A DNA stretch of 64,000 nucleotides from Brevundimonas subvibrioides ATCC 15264 (GTDB lineage Bacteria > Pseudomonadota > Alphaproteobacteria > Caulobacterales > Caulobacteraceae): positions 2,170,001 to 2,234,000 of the forward strand of contig NC_014375.1 of NCBI RefSeq assembly GCF_000144605.1, written 5' to 3'. The notes below the pieces were generated by a model. That model was not told where the DNA came from. It saw only the letters and a list, made by a program, of their open reading frames with translations, and ran no database searches. Made by a program: the position numbers and the translations under genes. Shown one piece after another: positions 63,580-64,000 of this stretch. Positions within the stretch are counted from its first letter, which is position 1. The number at the start of each line of letters is the position of its first letter.

Positions 63580-64000
63580 ATGCGCGCACTGACCAACGGT
63601 TTCCTGTTCTTCGGCTACGTCTTCCTGGCGATGACGGTCGGTGCCTTCCTGTGGCGGGCGGGGCTGGGCGTCGGCGCGGGTGCGGCCGGGACCTTCGGCA
63701 TGCTGGGCGTGCTGGGGGCGGCCCATGCCATCCTTACCGGCATTTCCGAGCGCAAGGCGCTGCGCGCCGAGATCGGCACGGTCCGCGAGGCGCACCGCCT
63801 GCTGGCCGACGCCATGGAACAGACCCAGAGCGCCCTGGGCGACCTCGCCACTGCCATTGAAGCCGGGGCCCTGACCCGCACCGAGGAACTGACCGGCGAG
63901 GTCCGCATGCTGGAAGACCTGATCCAGCAGATGAGCGTCTCCATCGACCAGCGCCTAAAGGTCGCGCCTTTGGTGGCTCCCGACAGCGTCGAGGCCCGCC
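63580..64000 (+). CDS. Membrane/coiled-coil protein start, possibly TipF-like (cut by window edge)
   Basis: 140 residues visible. Two N-terminal hydrophobic segments (about 5-25, NGFLFFGYVFLAMTVGAFLW; 31-53, GAGAAGTFGMLGVLGAAHAIL) and a coiled coil (about 57-125, ERKALRAEIGTVREAH...LEDLIQQMSVSIDQRL). This matches the N-terminal layout of Caulobacter TipF, whose C-terminal EAL domain would lie beyond the window. That identity is a guess from layout. Confidence 0.5.
   Translation, partial: MRALTNGFLFFGYVFLAMTVGAFLWRAGLGVGAGAAGTFGMLGVLGAAHAILTGISERKALRAEIGTVREAHRLLADAMEQTQSALGDLATAIEAGALTRTEELTGEVRMLEDLIQQMSVSIDQRLKVAPLVAPDSVEAR

Overview
The window is a gene-dense (roughly 66-68% GC by eye), purely chromosomal stretch from an alphaproteobacterium, most likely Caulobacterales and close to Brevundimonas. 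This rests on family-level resemblance rather than a search: the aroQ-accB-accC-aat-DUF2155-NDUFA12 order, the M23 peptidase/bactofilin pair, a DnaA-like Hda with an N-terminal clamp motif, DUF2164/DUF2093 proteins, two TTAA-N7-TTAA-like (CtrA-type) boxes, and a possible TipF start at the right edge. No tRNA, rRNA, CRISPR array, phage or transposase gene was seen.

Layout. 1-2.9 kb: the C-terminal part of a DEAD-box RNA helicase, a GGDEF protein and a PlsC-type acyltransferase. 2.9-12.8 kb: one leftward run of twelve tightly packed genes, iscR, an IscS-like desulfurase, sufB-C-D-S-T-A, then metN-I-Q and a TfoX-like gene. A promoter with an inverted repeat over its -10 precedes iscR. This joins Fe-S cluster assembly to methionine uptake, with 1 bp between sufA and metN. 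12.9-20.7 kb: an alpha/beta-hydrolase-fold protein, NamZ plus a DOMON-like protein, tyrS, a peroxiredoxin, an M23 peptidase with bactofilin, and prfB with its programmed +1 frameshift. 20.7-32.9 kb: PBP1A, a cell-wall amidase, RNase E with a 480-bp leader, a BepA-like metalloprotease, a DsbA-like protein, a TPR protein, a CDP-alcohol phosphotransferase and a DUF3224 protein. 32.9-38.2 kb: thiG-thiS, aroQ-accBC-aat, DUF2155 and NDUFA12. 38.4-42.7 kb: a 922-residue protein whose last 200 residues are a good class II ribonucleotide reductase (NrdJ) tail on a degenerate body, then two secreted pentapeptide-repeat proteins. 42.8-50.7 kb: aspS, hdaA-ppk-ppx, a VOC protein and rnd. 50.8-54.9 kb: purM and purN, separated by a 1-kb AT-richer patch with palindromic repeats and a small membrane protein, and by an M28 peptidase. 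55-64 kb: an M13 peptidase, a glycine-zipper lipoprotein, ndk, an ABC-F ATPase, DUF2164, DUF2093, a second M23 protein, a receiver protein, a lauroyl-type acyltransferase, an SDR and the start of a membrane/coiled-coil protein.

The most interesting signals are: (1) a ~143-bp palindromic element inside the sufS reading frame, adding about 48 residues near the N terminus, with a second copy in the bactofilin-prfB gap; (2) the NrdJ-like protein with an eroded body and intact tail; (3) the paired periplasmic pentapeptide proteins with shared CxxC and C-terminal cysteine signatures; (4) enzymes lacking expected residues (hydrolase Ser to Gln, M23 ligand His to Cys, peroxiredoxin without its usual resolving Cys); (5) the suf-met gene fusion; and (6) the palindrome-rich patch in the purM-purN interval.
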